Source of the DNA: Holacanthus passer
Taxonomy: Eukaryota > Chordata > Actinopteri > Pomacanthidae
Assembly (NCBI GenBank): GCA_025331565.1
Contig: JAFREQ010000025.1
Coordinates: 806,001-870,000 of the forward strand
Length of the DNA stretch: 64,000 nt
Reading direction: 5' to 3'
Part shown: piece by piece, positions 36,691-48,800 of the stretch
How positions within the stretch are numbered: the first letter of the stretch is position 1
Layout of the letters: every line of letters starts with the position of its first letter
Made by a program: the position numbers and the translations under genes
Notes under the pieces: generated by a model
Seen by the model: only the letters and a program-made list of their open reading frames with translations
Databases searched by the model: none
What the model was told of the DNA's origin: nothing

Positions 36691-39600
36691 GTATTGTTTT
36701 TTGTTTTTTTTCTCTCTTCTGGTTGTTATTGTCATTGGGCTGAAAAGCTTCGTAGGATAGTCGTCAATTGCTTCGTTGTTCCAGTGTGGGTGTCTCCATT
36801 AAGGAGTCCAGGTGCGTTCTCAGGGTGCCACATGGGAAGCAGCATTCACTTCACTCACGCCGGCACCGAGCCCTCACCAGGGGAAATAGAGTAAAGCTCT
36901 CTCAGATCCTGGGGATTCAGGGAAGTCTTCATTAAAAATGCCAAATGTTGTCGATACCAAGCACAAAGAGCGGAGCGAGGATGGCAGGGTCCTTGACTTT
37001 TGATTGAGGTATACGCTCCATGATAAATTATTCAAGCTTTTTAAATCGTCTCGCATGTTGGATAATGACAGCTTTTTAGCAAAAGCACACATCGGCATCA
37101 GCGCTCCCACACTTCTTTGAGACGCTTAAAGAAGTTCACACCCCAGTGCTCATGTGCATTCGTCGTATTTTACCAAACAGGGCCAATTGTGTGCATTTAC
37201 AATGCGATAAACCTCATTATGTCTGCCCACTAACCAGTTGCGCATTTTCTGAAATGGTTTATGGGGCTTATACAGGCCAATTTACCACAGCGCTTGGTTC
37301 CATTGTTAGTCCATGAATGTGATGCTTGTCTTAGCCTGACTGAGCTAATGTTACTCCTGCTCAGAATGAGGATGCACTCTTCCTTTAGAGTCTTTGTATT
37401 GAGGTGATTAAACCCCAGGGATTTCGCGTCCACGGCGGGACATTATTGCCGTCACTGGTGCATAGCAAGTTGAATGCACCTTTTTGCATGTTAATCATCC
37501 GAGTCTTGCACTCGTGTTACGAGGAGAAAATACTTCGGCGAGGAAGTTGAAAATTAAAAGCAAAGCTACAGTGTTTTTTTCAAGAGGCACTGGGTAAAAA
37601 AACAGGATATTAGCCAATCTATATTTCTGTGGATTGTGTTATGAAGTGATTAAACACAATCAATATGAAGTGTTACGTAAGTTAAAATTAAATATGGATA
37701 AGGCAGTGAAAATAGACACAGCTCAGAGGTTAGAACAGCTGCTTCGAGCCCTTGTTTCTGCTTGTGCATGTCGAGTGGTGACAAATTGATTCTGCTATTG
37801 GTTTTATGGCAGACGTGTTTAGAGTGGGGTCAAGCAGAAATGTATTCTGTGAGGTTTAACCACAAGGAAAACCTGCAATATTAAGGCTGCATAATCATCT
37901 ACTGATCATGATATCCAGAGCAAATCGTAGTGCTGATGTTTTCCTGCCGATGTAGAATCAGATTTGATAATCTAGTGTCCCGATTCACATCTGCACTGAC
38001 AGCTGAGCCTATATTCTTGTTTATCTCTGTGCTCGGTTCCCTCCGCTACCACCATCCCACCAAACAAAAATTCCATTATTGTGACAACTCTCTGAGGTGT
38101 TTGTAGATGCAGTGACAGGCAAGTCATACTCACTCACCGCATTTCTCTTGAAACCTAATCTCCAGCATGGCCTTGCTCACCCACTGATAGGCAGATAGTG
38201 GTGGGAAAGGCTGCTGATACACTCGCTGTCACCGGCTCCACTTGGAATATGTCTCCTCTCATTAGTATTGACTCTGCGCTTTGGTTTTATAGTATCTCGC
38301 TAGTGACCCGTGAAAGATGAAGTTAAGGCAGGGCCATGATGCTCAGTAGCACTTGATTGCGTCAGGAACACGTCTGTCATCGCTACACCGGCTAATGTTA
38401 GCTCTAAGTGGTGTTGCTCCACATAAAGCCATGTGTATAGGCAGAAGGACTCGGAGGCTATTTAATATTTGTGGTTATTGATCGTGGCCCCCGTAATGTA
38501 ATTTCACCATCCTTTTTCCTCTTAGCAAATATTGGGGTTAAAAGGAGAGCGTTACCCATCGTAAATCCTCTTCCTTTTCCCATCTGTTTCCTCTTCATAG
38601 CTCTCTCTCTCTCTGTCTCCTGTTGCACGTTGGGCAAGGGCCCGGAGCAGTAAAGTCCTCTGGCTGATGGAATTTTATGGTTGGCATCTTGGCAGACTCC
38701 TTCATTTCACTTTTTTTTTCCTTGTCGGTCTTCAGGCAGCCCAGAAAACTGTCTGTATGGAAAAATCATAAAATCCTGTCCCTGTCACCAGGCAAATTTA
38801 GATAACTAATTTTCAGATCAAATTATAAATCTTTTAACTTGGCTTGCTGGGGGTGGCTGGCTGTCTGGAAGAGAGTAGCCTACTGAGCAGAAGCTTGAGC
38901 AATCTTTGCCTACTCATCAATCTCTCAGAGGAAGCATATCAGTCTGTGGTGGCTGGCGAGGGCGGTGGAAGCAGACAGAGTTACGGTCAGCTAAACCAAA
39001 TGGAATGAGATGAAACGCTGAGTGATTCTGGGGCAAGTAATGTGTTCATGTTCTATTACACACTGGCATGATTTTAAGTCAGATATCACCAGCTTGTGCT
39101 GCTCATCTGGAATGTTTTGTTGAACAGATGCGGTGTGAGTCTTGCAAGGTACATCACTGGAAAAATCTACCTCTGTCTCCTGACACCTCACATTCATAAT
39201 AACTGAAGTTCAATATTTCAGCAGATCATGATCGTGTAAAAAAAACGTGCTTCTAATAATGGATATTAAAATGTAAAAATGTGTGGTTAACTTTTCCTTG
39301 AGCTTGCATTCTTTTGTAACATTCAGAAAATGATCAGAACGTGCCTCATCATATTGCCGCACTTCTGGTTTATTCAGGTAGTAGAAACGATTGCAGATTC
39401 CATTCTTTATCAGTGACGTGCACCGTGACGCCCAACTCCTTGTCATTGTTCGCAGAAGTTCAATAGTGCCCCATGAGAGTGGCGTGTATTCTTGGCACGA
39501 TCCTCTCGAAGGTAAAATATAAGAGGCGTCTGCAGATGCAATTTGAATGATTTCTCTCTCTCAGTCCATTGTCTCAGTCCATTGTCTCTGCTTTGTTAAT

Positions 39601-41007
39601 TGTTTGGCGGTTTTTAGCTCTCCAATTAGCCACAGCATTAGTTACCTCACTCACAGCTTTCACTATTTCCCACAAACTACTAAACTCCTGCAACGTAGAT
39701 AGGCAAAACCCTGCAGAGATGATTTCAGTCGGGTGTTTTGCTTTGAGGCGATGTGACGTCATCAGGTCAGTGTTTGTGTGTGAGTGAGTCTGAGCCGCGC
39801 TGAAAAACGCTCAGCTGGTGAAATCCTCCTGCATCTGTTGTGTCTTTATTACATTAGAGAAAAGCTGTCATGTATTTTGATAGAGCTCCTTTCATGCAGT
39901 CGTCTCAAGACAAAAATCTGCATTGGAGAAATTACCAGTTCACTAAAACTGGAGATTCTATATGATTACTCACTCTGGTGATGCCTCACCCACTCATCCC
40001 TCCAACCTCGCTCTCTTCACCCCCCTCTCATGTGCTGTTGTCTGGTTTCCTTGTCTGACATACATTTGGTAATATTAGAAATCATCCAAGCATGTTTTCT
40101 CCCTCACAATGCCGCGCGGTGGTACTACCATGGGAAGCTCTTCAAATGAACTTCCTTCGGAGCGGCGGTGGGTTTATCCGTGAGAAAACGCACATCACAC
40201 GTGCACATGTGCACACAATCGCATCGATGGCACACATGTACAGAGGGAATTTCTGCCTGCCTCCGCTTTGAAGCAGCCATGCCAGAGCTGCCTGTGTGTT
40301 ACTAAATCCCATTCTCAAAGAGCGTTTTACCCCCCACGTCTGAGGGGCCCGTGGCATTGGCAGAGAACGCACACACAAAGCCACATACACAAACACAATC
40401 TACATGCCTGATGCAATGTTCAGTCACTTGAGCAAACAGACACATTCGGGTACACAAAACAACATTGCAGCGTGCCCGCTCTTATTGGTGGAACAGTGTT
40501 CTTACACTTCTGCAGTTGCTCCTCACGGGTTGTTTACTATACACAACAATAGGAGGGAAGGTTTTACTTCTGGATTGTTGCACTGCTGAACTATTGTTTG
40601 AGTATTGCCTCATTTTGATTTTTCTCCCCTTTTCCGATTGCTCTTCGAAGAACTATGTATGACAGCAGGAGCTCTCACACTGAAGGCCCATCTAAACCTG
40701 AGGTTTTGAGAAAGAAGAGGATGAGGATCAGAGAGACAGGGGTATGGGTGGATAGATGGGGGGGATGAAGGAAGGCAACAGCCCCATGAGGCACCTGGAG
40801 CTGTGGTGTTACTGAGAAATATGGTGTGTGTGCATCTGAAATCCTGCCGGCTAGCCTTTGGCATAGTCTGCTGTGTTTGTTATGTAGAGGCCCTGTGTGA
40901 AAAATCACCTTCACCCACTGAAAGAAGCACAATCTTCTGGGCCACTGCTTGTCAACATCGCTATTTGAACCCATTACTTCTATCCCATAAGAAGAGTGCA
41001 AATAAAG
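36691..41007. other. Unique non-coding DNA
   Basis: About 4.3 kb with no exon or transposon recognised. Minor features are a direct duplication of the 13-mer TCAGTCCATTGTC at 39561-39586 and a perfect 14-bp palindrome GTGCACATGTGCAC at 40201-40214. The numerous short open frames show no families. Confidence 0.55.
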
Positions 41008-41135
41008 TTTTTTTTATTTTATTTTCTTTATCCTTTATTTAGCCAGGAAGGTCCTGCTGAGATGCGAGATCGCTTCTTCAAGGGAGTTTGGTCAAGATCG
41101 GAGCACAGGCAGTTTCACATAAAAAAAAAAAAAAA
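41008..41135 (+). repeat. Dispersed vertebrate/teleost repeat fragment ending in poly-A
   Basis: TTTATTTAGCCAGGAAGGTC, then CTGAGATGCGAGATCGCTTC, then TTCAAGGGAGTTTGGTCAAG matches a dispersed repeat I recognise from fish genomes (form 'TTATTTAACCAGG..TCATTGAGAT..CAAGGGAGACCTGGCCAAGA'). It is preceded by a T-rich stretch and followed by 15 A residues (41121-41135). I cannot assign it firmly to a LINE, SINE or DNA-transposon family. The repeat may extend right as far as about 41530, but I cannot place that edge. Confidence 0.55.
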
Positions 41136-44100
41136 TCATGTTGGAACAGACACAAAACATAAAAGCAACACAAGGGAAATGTTAAAAGACGAGAGGCATA
41201 CAGGTCATAGCCGAGATATCCATAACACATTCCATCTCATGTCAAGGATTATGCAAAACAGCGACTTGTTTCCTTCAGGGCAGTTTGTAAAAGACAGGAG
41301 TGCTCAATGGCATTTTGCAGGTCGTTCCCAGTTGTAGATTACAAAAGCAATTGGAAGTTTTGAGTGGTAGATGTGTTGAAGGATGATACTCGTACTGCAT
41401 GAGTTTTGGCATGCATTACTATCTTTCCTGATCTCAATGTATGAACTATGTTTCTGAGCCGTCTACATTCCTTGCTCCACAAGTTTGCTCTCATTATCAT
41501 GTCTTGAAGGCCATGCAGAAATCCCATGGTACAGGACCTTTAGACTTTTAGATATTTTCACTCGTCCCTCCTCCTCCCAGTATCACCCTTGTTGGCAGAG
41601 TGGAATTTAAATAAACTAAAGAGGAAGCAGCCTCTCCCTGTGTCCTGTTATATTTTGGCATGAGCACACACTGGGCGGTATCTTCCGTGGTAGTATTCCT
41701 CTGTGACCTGCCAGTATCAGCGGTAAGAACGCAGAGATGGAGCAAAGACATAGAAGATGAGATGTCATTACCAAGCCGTACCCCAGGGTTTAGCAGTTCA
41801 CTGCTGAGGTTAACTGGTCTGGCTGCTCGCCGCCAGTTGGCATGGCTACCATTTCCCAGGGTATTTTTTGCCCCCCTCCCAGTATTCTCCGTAGTCTTCC
41901 TACAATTGTCATTCCAAAGGTTGCCAATGGTGGCACCCTGCCGTGCTGAATCGAGTGGCAAAGAAGCTCCGTATGCGTCCATCTGACATGTCTACCGATG
42001 TCTGCTTTCATGAGACTGTGATAGCCTTATTTCCTTCTAAACATGAAAGATCACTTGAAGCATGGGAATTGTTATAAAAAAAAAACTTTTGGAGGAAAAG
42101 GGTCTCAAAATAAAATTACATTCTTACAGCAATAATAATAAAACTCACCATCTCTCTTTTATGACTCTCCAATAAGTGAGTTGTTTCTGCATCTCAGTAC
42201 TGAATAGAGAATAAGGAGGGAAGGCAGCACACAAAGCAGGCAGGCAGGGGCCCTGGTCTTTGATGAATGTCTCTATCTCCAGGCATTAGGTGTTCTATTT
42301 TTCATAGCAGGCCCTTCGGCCATGCTGGAGAGAGCTTGGGCCTCACATGCGCATTCGTGCAAGGCGCCACAATCCTCGGAGATGGTGACTAATCCAGGCC
42401 TACTGTCTGGGGGCGAGAGTGGCCGCTACCAGCACAGCCGAAAGGTCACACCTGTCAGAGGTGGGGGGAGAAAAAAAGGAGGCCAGAAAAGGAAGCCAGC
42501 GTTGTAGTGGCCTCTGCTTAAAAAGGTACAGCTTCATAGTGTCTCACATAGTTTAGCTCACGGACGCAAGTGAAGACATCGACACAAAAGGACTGTGTGT
42601 ATGTTTTTCTTCTTCATCCATTTCATCCTTGCTGACCAGTTCTCCCATTCGAGTCTCACCAGCCGCATCCTCTTCTCACATTTTCTACAGTTAATTCGCT
42701 CAAGGTCACATATTGTGTTACCAGCATTCCTGTTTTTCAGTGTGTTGAATGTTGCAACCATTTTCTTCTTAATGTTAATATTGATATAGTTAAGGGATCT
42801 TGTATTTGCAGTATCTCTTTAATTAATCTTTTGCTAATGGACTTCACCAGCATTCACTTAATAATAATCTTCATTTACTCTGTGCAATCTAAATCGTCCC
42901 TTGTGCCAAAGCACCTGAACAGAGCTGTAATTGTTCTACTTCTTATTAATCTTAATATTTGTGTTGGTTTGGTACTATTTGCATACCATCTCCCACAACA
43001 CTGATGTATTACTATCTGCGTCTCCAGTTGCATATCTCTATGGACATCCGTCTGCTTGAATATCCATTTATCTTTCGCGTAAATGTACGTCTGGTCTGTG
43101 GTGGGAGCTTCATATCTCCTCAGCCTGATAAAGAAATGGATGTTCTTCTTCTCATTAAAGCCGTGGAGGCCAGTCTCGTCTTCTCCCCGTAACGCTGCAC
43201 TGTTGACATTATACCAATGTTCCTGGTGCATGGGAGGCACCGCTGCACCTCGGCATCAGCTAGGCAGCATGCCATGGCTGGGGCATGGGCCTCAATTCAA
43301 CAGGCAAATTAATCTTGCTTTGTTGGAGTAGTCAAGCCCAACCTGGGAGAGAGTTCGTTTAGCTGTTGCTCTGCTGATGCAAGCGCTTTCTCTCAGGTTT
43401 GGAGCCTTCATTTACGGGCAGTTAAAGATCTCTCCATCTGTTATTAGGCAGGGCCCGGACACAGACGCCTTGATGAATAGGTATTTCTACTGCTATTGAA
43501 TGTGCCGCAGCCTCTCGATGGAGACAAAGTAATAGTGTGGATATTAGAAGAAACTGTTTTTGTTTCCTGAGACCTCAATGTGAATGCATCCAATAATGCT
43601 TGATTAGAAGGGGAGCTCCTTTGGGTTTGAGACAAACACATAAATGGCTGAAATCACAATGCAATGCTGTTGCTTCCTCTCTATATCTAGCTCTCTATTT
43701 TTCTATTTTCATGCACACGAACATAAAAAGGCCCAACTCTGCACGTACGTACACATGCTTCCACCTCCTTCACACAATGTGTTTCTGTTTCAGCACAGAT
43801 CACCTCTCTCACCCTTATCTGTTAGCTGTGCTGTCTCTGTGATGAGAAGATAATCTCTCAGTATGGGTTTTTCATGGGAAGATATTTCATAGATCATGTT
43901 TTTCTTCTGATGGGGGAACACCAGACAATTTGAAATCCTATTTATCTAGCTAACAGGGAAGAGGAGAGGAAATGTATCTGTGGTTATTAGAGATGAGACG
44001 ACCCCAATACAGACATGAGAAGGAGATCAAAGCTGACCGCCCTGGAAATAATAACTAAATCCAATGTACCCAACCCACTGCTTTGAGGTTTAGGAAATGC

Positions 44101-46333
44101 AGAGCCTTTTCTTGTGAGTTTCTACATGCAGGCGTGTGTATATGTGTGGGTATTTGTGTGCACAGTCATGTGTGTTTACCTGGTTAAAGCTCAGTCTACT
44201 CCCATTTACAATCCTGTCCAAGTTGAGGGTCAGCACTGTAAACACAAACATGAACACAGATACACACTCGCATACCAGCCATTCTGCTTCTGGCAAGGCC
44301 CATCGCTATCCTCTCAGGACTACCATTGTCGTAAATCATGCTTGTCCCCTCCATCAGAATCTGCCCACGGAACCTGTGTAGGGATTGGACATCATTAATG
44401 TCCCTGCCAAATCATGTTTACCTAAGCCCAGTTTTTGTCCTGCCTATTTTTTTCCCCCTTTGTTATTTATTGCACATTCTTGGCAGTTTGTTCTCAGGTT
44501 TGAGGAGATGACCAAGGAATGGTGGTTAGTTTGGTTTGTGTTTTTGCACTGATAAGATTGCGCACTATTTCAGGAGCAGGGGTTAAGTAAGGAAGGTTGC
44601 AAATTGTAGGAGCTTCTATTTCTGTCTGGCTGTGTCTGCTCAAGCTGAGGGCAGTGTATTGAATTTGCATGCACGTGTTAAGTGATTCTGGCCTAGTATG
44701 ATATATCCAAGGAGTGTAAGAAAAGGTCAGAGGTCTCTGCCTGCACTTATAGAATTAGGGTTATTGCAGTGTGTGTAACCTTTGTTATATGTCACACAGG
44801 ATTCCTCCTTTAAAAGACTATATAGGCGAAGCTAGAAGCTCTCCCTGTGGCATCAATACAACAACGAGGCTGTGACCTTTGCTCACGTAAGAGTTTGGGT
44901 CGTCACTAGCGTCCTTCCATAGTAGCGGCATCAGGCCAAGGCTAAGCCAACGGAGCCTGACTGACCTCATATGGTGCCACAGGTAGCCCAAAGAAAGACC
45001 GTCAGCAAAAGGTACAACGGGGAAACTGAACTGAGAGACAAAGCTGGAACCAATCTGCAGTGTTACACACATCAGCTGATCATGTGAGCCTAAAGTACAG
45101 CCTGCAGCATAAATTTTGTGGCAATGATATAACGCATAATTAGTCAGCTGTTCATACATATGCACCTGTACTGCTATAATCTGAAAGTATGATCTTGAAA
45201 GTAAGAATCTCAGAATGACTGTAGTTACTTGATGTTGTCAGTTGCTCTGTATAGACACTGATGATAGGGAGCGACCTGCCTCCTTGGTGGGTTCAGTCGG
45301 CGCAGCATCGCATCAAAGAATCTTTAAGCACCAGCACTTGTTTCTCTTTTGAGCTGCTGAATTAAAGACAGCTCTTTATGAAGCCGCTTTCAAGGCTTGC
45401 TGAGTCTGGTCTGACTTGACGGACCACCACATGTGAGCTTTAGTTTGGTGGTCCACAGGCATAAGCAGGCAGGCCTAAAGAGCCAAATGGAAAACTGTGA
45501 GAAATAACATTACACCCAAAACCTAAAACAAAACCACTAAGTGGACCACAGAGAGGCCCTATGTAAAACAAATTGACTGTGCGTGTCTGAGTGTGTGCCC
45601 TGTGTGTGTGTGCATTTTTGGCTGTGTGTGTGTAAACTCTTCCTAAAGCATGTGCGATAACAAATCCCTATGTAATATCTCTTGTTCTTATCACTCTCAA
45701 TCCCTTTATAGCGCTCTATTAGCTTTCAGGCTTAGTCGTGCATCCTCAGACAAACTTCAGCCCACTTTTCTTGCTGGTTGAGGGTTCTGCTCATGATCTG
45801 TTGCCTCACTTTTTGTCCACACACATAATCTCTTGCAACTTTTTAAGTCAACAAAAGGTAATTGAGGTGTTGTTTATTCTAGGTATGGGGGTTGTTATTC
45901 AGCTGAATCACTCGGGGAAGTAAGGTAGAAAAGAAGAATGTCAGACTAACCCGGACCTTTTGCCACCGTAGCATGTTTGCCCTATGTATGATTTATCAAG
46001 GTTAGCCCCTTATGGAGGGGGTCAGCGAAGGAGGGTGAACGGGCATAGAACAGGACACGCATTAGAAACAAACTATTCATTGTTTCGGCGTTTGTTTCCA
46101 GATCTTCAAACCTTTTTTTTGTAACTTTTAGTCAGTAGCTGCAGCTCTCGGCTTCATACCCAAACTCCCAGAGCTGAAGCAAGAGCACAGAGTTCATTAG
46201 GCCTTCACATTGCAATCAATGCAGCAGAGACCTCGGTGAAAACCTAAATTAGATCCTGTGTGACTTTCCCTGCTTAACAGCTCACTTGATAACCCCCTCC
46301 ACCATGATACTGGGAGCATGTGAAGGGGAAATG
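41136..46333. other. Unique non-coding DNA
   Basis: About 5.2 kb without a supported gene. Open frames at 41548-41982 (-), 41660-41986 (+), 42875-43240 (-) and 44818-45165 (-) were read and lack recognisable domains or credible splice framing. Short TG-rich patches occur at 44130-44175 and 45600-45635. The region 42840-43440 is TAAT-rich and repeat-free and could include conserved non-coding sequence. Confidence 0.5.
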
Positions 46334-47096
46334 CAACTCTGACTCAAAAAAAGTTGGGACGCTGGGTAAAACGAAAATTCAACAAAATGCAATCTTTTGC
46401 AAATGAACTGTGTTTTAATCATTTCCAAATATCTGGAATTAAGTTTAATGTGTCATGAAACAAGGTGTTGGTTTTGATTTAATTTGTGACAAATGTCATA
46501 AGCGTCTCCAGTGTTTGAACACAAAACAAGCTTTTTGATATAAATATAAGGGTTAAAATTTTACTATTATACATTCAAATGGCACTAATATTTGTTAAGT
46601 CATCAATATATTATACAAGCCCAAAATTTTGGAATGGCGTGTAAAACGTAAATAAAACCTGAATGCAATCATTTGCAAACAAACTGTGTTTACTGATAGT
46701 TTTAAAAGTGTTCTTGTGTTAATGTGTTAATCTCCTTTATACAATCATGTTTGACAAAGTGTTGAACCTCTCTCCATCCTTGCTTGTGAACGACTGAGTC
46801 TTTCCAGTACCCAATCATGATACTATCACCTGTTACCAATGAACCTGTTTACCTGTGGAATGATCCAAACAGGTGTTTTTGGATCAGTCCACAACTTTCA
46901 CAGTTTTTTGTTGCTCCTGTCCCAACTTGCTTGAAACATGTTGCTGCCATCAAATTCAGAATAAGCACATAGTTGTTGATGAGATAAAACATTAAATATA
47001 TTATCTTTGTACTGTTTTCAATTGAGGATATGTCAAACAGGATTCTGCTTTATTCATGTCTTACACAACGACCTAGCTGTTTTGGAATCCGGCTTG
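46334..47096 (+). mobile_element. Tc1/mariner-like non-autonomous transposon, copy A (both ends)
   Basis: The left end CAACTCTGACTCAAAAAAAG, then TTGGGACGCTGGGTAAAACG, is mirrored at the right end by TTACACAACGACCTAGCTG and TTTTGGAATCCGGCTTG (about 47061-47096), giving terminal inverted repeats of roughly 50 bp with substitutions. Inside are GCTTGTGAACGACTGAG (about 46784-46800), CCAATCATGATACTATCACC, a 38-base hairpin (46855-46892) and CTGTCCCAACTTGCTTGAAA (about 46918-46937). A second left-end-like segment lies near 46621-46690, so this copy looks composite. No transposase frame is present. The superfamily is from recognition of a widespread teleost family, not from a transposase. Confidence 0.75.
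46855..46892. repeat. Hairpin in transposon copy A
   Basis: GTGGAATGATCCAAA pairs with TTTGGATCAGTCCAC around the loop CAGGTGTT. One mismatch (A against G in the other copies) breaks the otherwise 15-bp stem. Confidence 0.85.
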
Positions 47097-48520
47097 TTGG
47101 TGTCAAGATGGCTCGATGCCTTTTTTGTCTGTCATTATTTGTCACTTTCATATGACTGTGGAAATTCGAGTCCTTTCTCCGCTCATCTACATACAAAATA
47201 CCACATGTCTTTGTGCTTTCGGGGAACTTTTCGGCCAATATCGAGCCACATGCTGACCTTGAATTGATTGGTGAGTGGTTGGAGTGTAGGGCATTATCTT
47301 GAAAGCAGTGTGGGTGAGTCAGTGCAAGGACTTATTTTTAGGTTGAGTTAGTGGAGGAAAAAAAATCCATAAGTCTCCATAATGATCTCATTCTCAGAAC
47401 GTCAGCTCACAAAAACCTGTCCATCAGCTGACTGTCAGTCTCTCGCTGAGTTTTGTCATTTTTCATGCTAAAAGACACATTTTCTTTTATGTTATATCTT
47501 TACAGTGAATCATAGTCATTTCTTGTATTACACCGCTGCAAATAGACACATAGCTTCAGACTTCTTTCTGCAGCTAGTGTGCACTCAATTTTACTCACTC
47601 TACTTTTCTCACTCTCTTCTACCTGACTTTCAGCAAGCTGGCTGACATCTGCTCCTATCTTTATAGAGGTGTCATTGAAATTCAGTGCAGACATGAGTCC
47701 TGCAAAGCACAGGGAGAACTGCTTAGAGGAATATTCTGCACCACACACAAACATAACCCAAAAAACGTACATGTACAAACACAGGCACACAAGCGTGCAC
47801 ATTCCAATGGCTGAGTGAAAGTATATTAATATATTTGCACGTACACAATCACACACACAAACACACAATGCTGGAAATTTGTGTCTCAGGCTTTACAGCA
47901 TTTCTTCTTGTCAGGCATTAATTAGCTGCAACATTAATGGCCTTTAGTTAAAGATACACACCAGAATGCATCCCATTATTAAAAAAAATAAATAAAATAG
48001 AGTAATGAAGTTAATTGAGTGAGATTCTGGTACATTTTTTAACAACGCGTGACTGTGGTTGTGTATGTACTGTATGTGTGTGCTTTGGGGTGTGTGTTGC
48101 TTGCACTGGGATGTGAAAATGTGTTTTGCGCTCTGTCCAAGTTGCTACAGCTCTGAGAATCAATAGGGCAAGCCAAAGCTTTGACCCAAGTGGCTGCAGA
48201 CATTAAGGTTCCACAGCCTAAATTCTTCTTTCTTAAAGCAGCGGCTCATGCAGGAGCTCCAAAACATCCGTTAGTTGTTAGACCCATGAGCAGGTTTGTC
48301 TTAGACTTGTTGCACATTAGTTATGAATAGCTGCTCATTCTCCCCCCAAAATTATGTTACAATGTTCCAATCTACCCCACACTCCATTTCAAAAATCAAC
48401 ACAAAGCAAAACAAACTCTTTCATATTATATAACTCTGATTTAAGTACTTATACATACGGTGACATTGGGATGCAACACTTCAGATCAAAATCTGTGAAT
48501 AAGAATGTTCTTTTAAATTT
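47097..48520. other. Non-coding DNA between two transposon copies
   Basis: No exon recognised. CA-rich patches at 47750-47870 produce a Cys/Val-rich opposite-strand frame that is not a gene. An A/T-rich run lies at 47982-48000. Confidence 0.5.
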
Positions 48521-48800
48521 CCTAAAAAATTGCGATGCCGTGTAAAACATAAATATAAACAGAATGCGCCATTTGCAAACAACCTGTATATGTTGTAATC
48601 ATGTATTAATCTCCTTTATACAATCATGTGTTCTCTCTCCATCCTCGCTTGTGAACGACCGAGTCTTTCCAGGATGAACCTTTCATACCCAATCATGATA
48701 CTATCACCTGTTAGCAATGAACCTGTTTACCTGTGGACTGATCCAAACAGGTGTTTTTGGATCAGTCCACAACTTTCACAGTCTTTTGCTGCTCCTCAAT
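48521..48800 (+). mobile_element. Tc1/mariner-like transposon, copy B (partial)
   Basis: It shares with copy A the left-end words GATGCCGTGTAAAACATAAAT and ATTTGCAAAC (about 48533-48580), then ATTAATCTCCTTTATACAATC, CGCTTGTGAACGACCGAGTC, CCCAATCATGATACTATCACC and the hairpin at 48733-48770. The homology stops after CAGTCTTTTGCTGCTCC (about 48796), so the right end is missing. A Met-initiated frame at 48626-48835 is encoded by the repeat and is not a host gene. Confidence 0.8.
48733..48770. repeat. Perfect 15-bp-stem hairpin in transposon copy B
   Basis: GTGGACTGATCCAAA (48733-48747) pairs perfectly with TTTGGATCAGTCCAC (48756-48770) around an 8-nt loop, CAGGTGTT. Confidence 0.95.

Noticed and set aside
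41548..41982. Opposing long frames at 41.5-42.0 kb as a gene
   Set aside because: Both strands are open over the same interval with no domain on either; typical of chance in a less AT-rich stretch.
44818..45165. Minus-strand 115-residue frame as a pseudogene
   Set aside because: No motif or family recognised, and no matching flanking structure.
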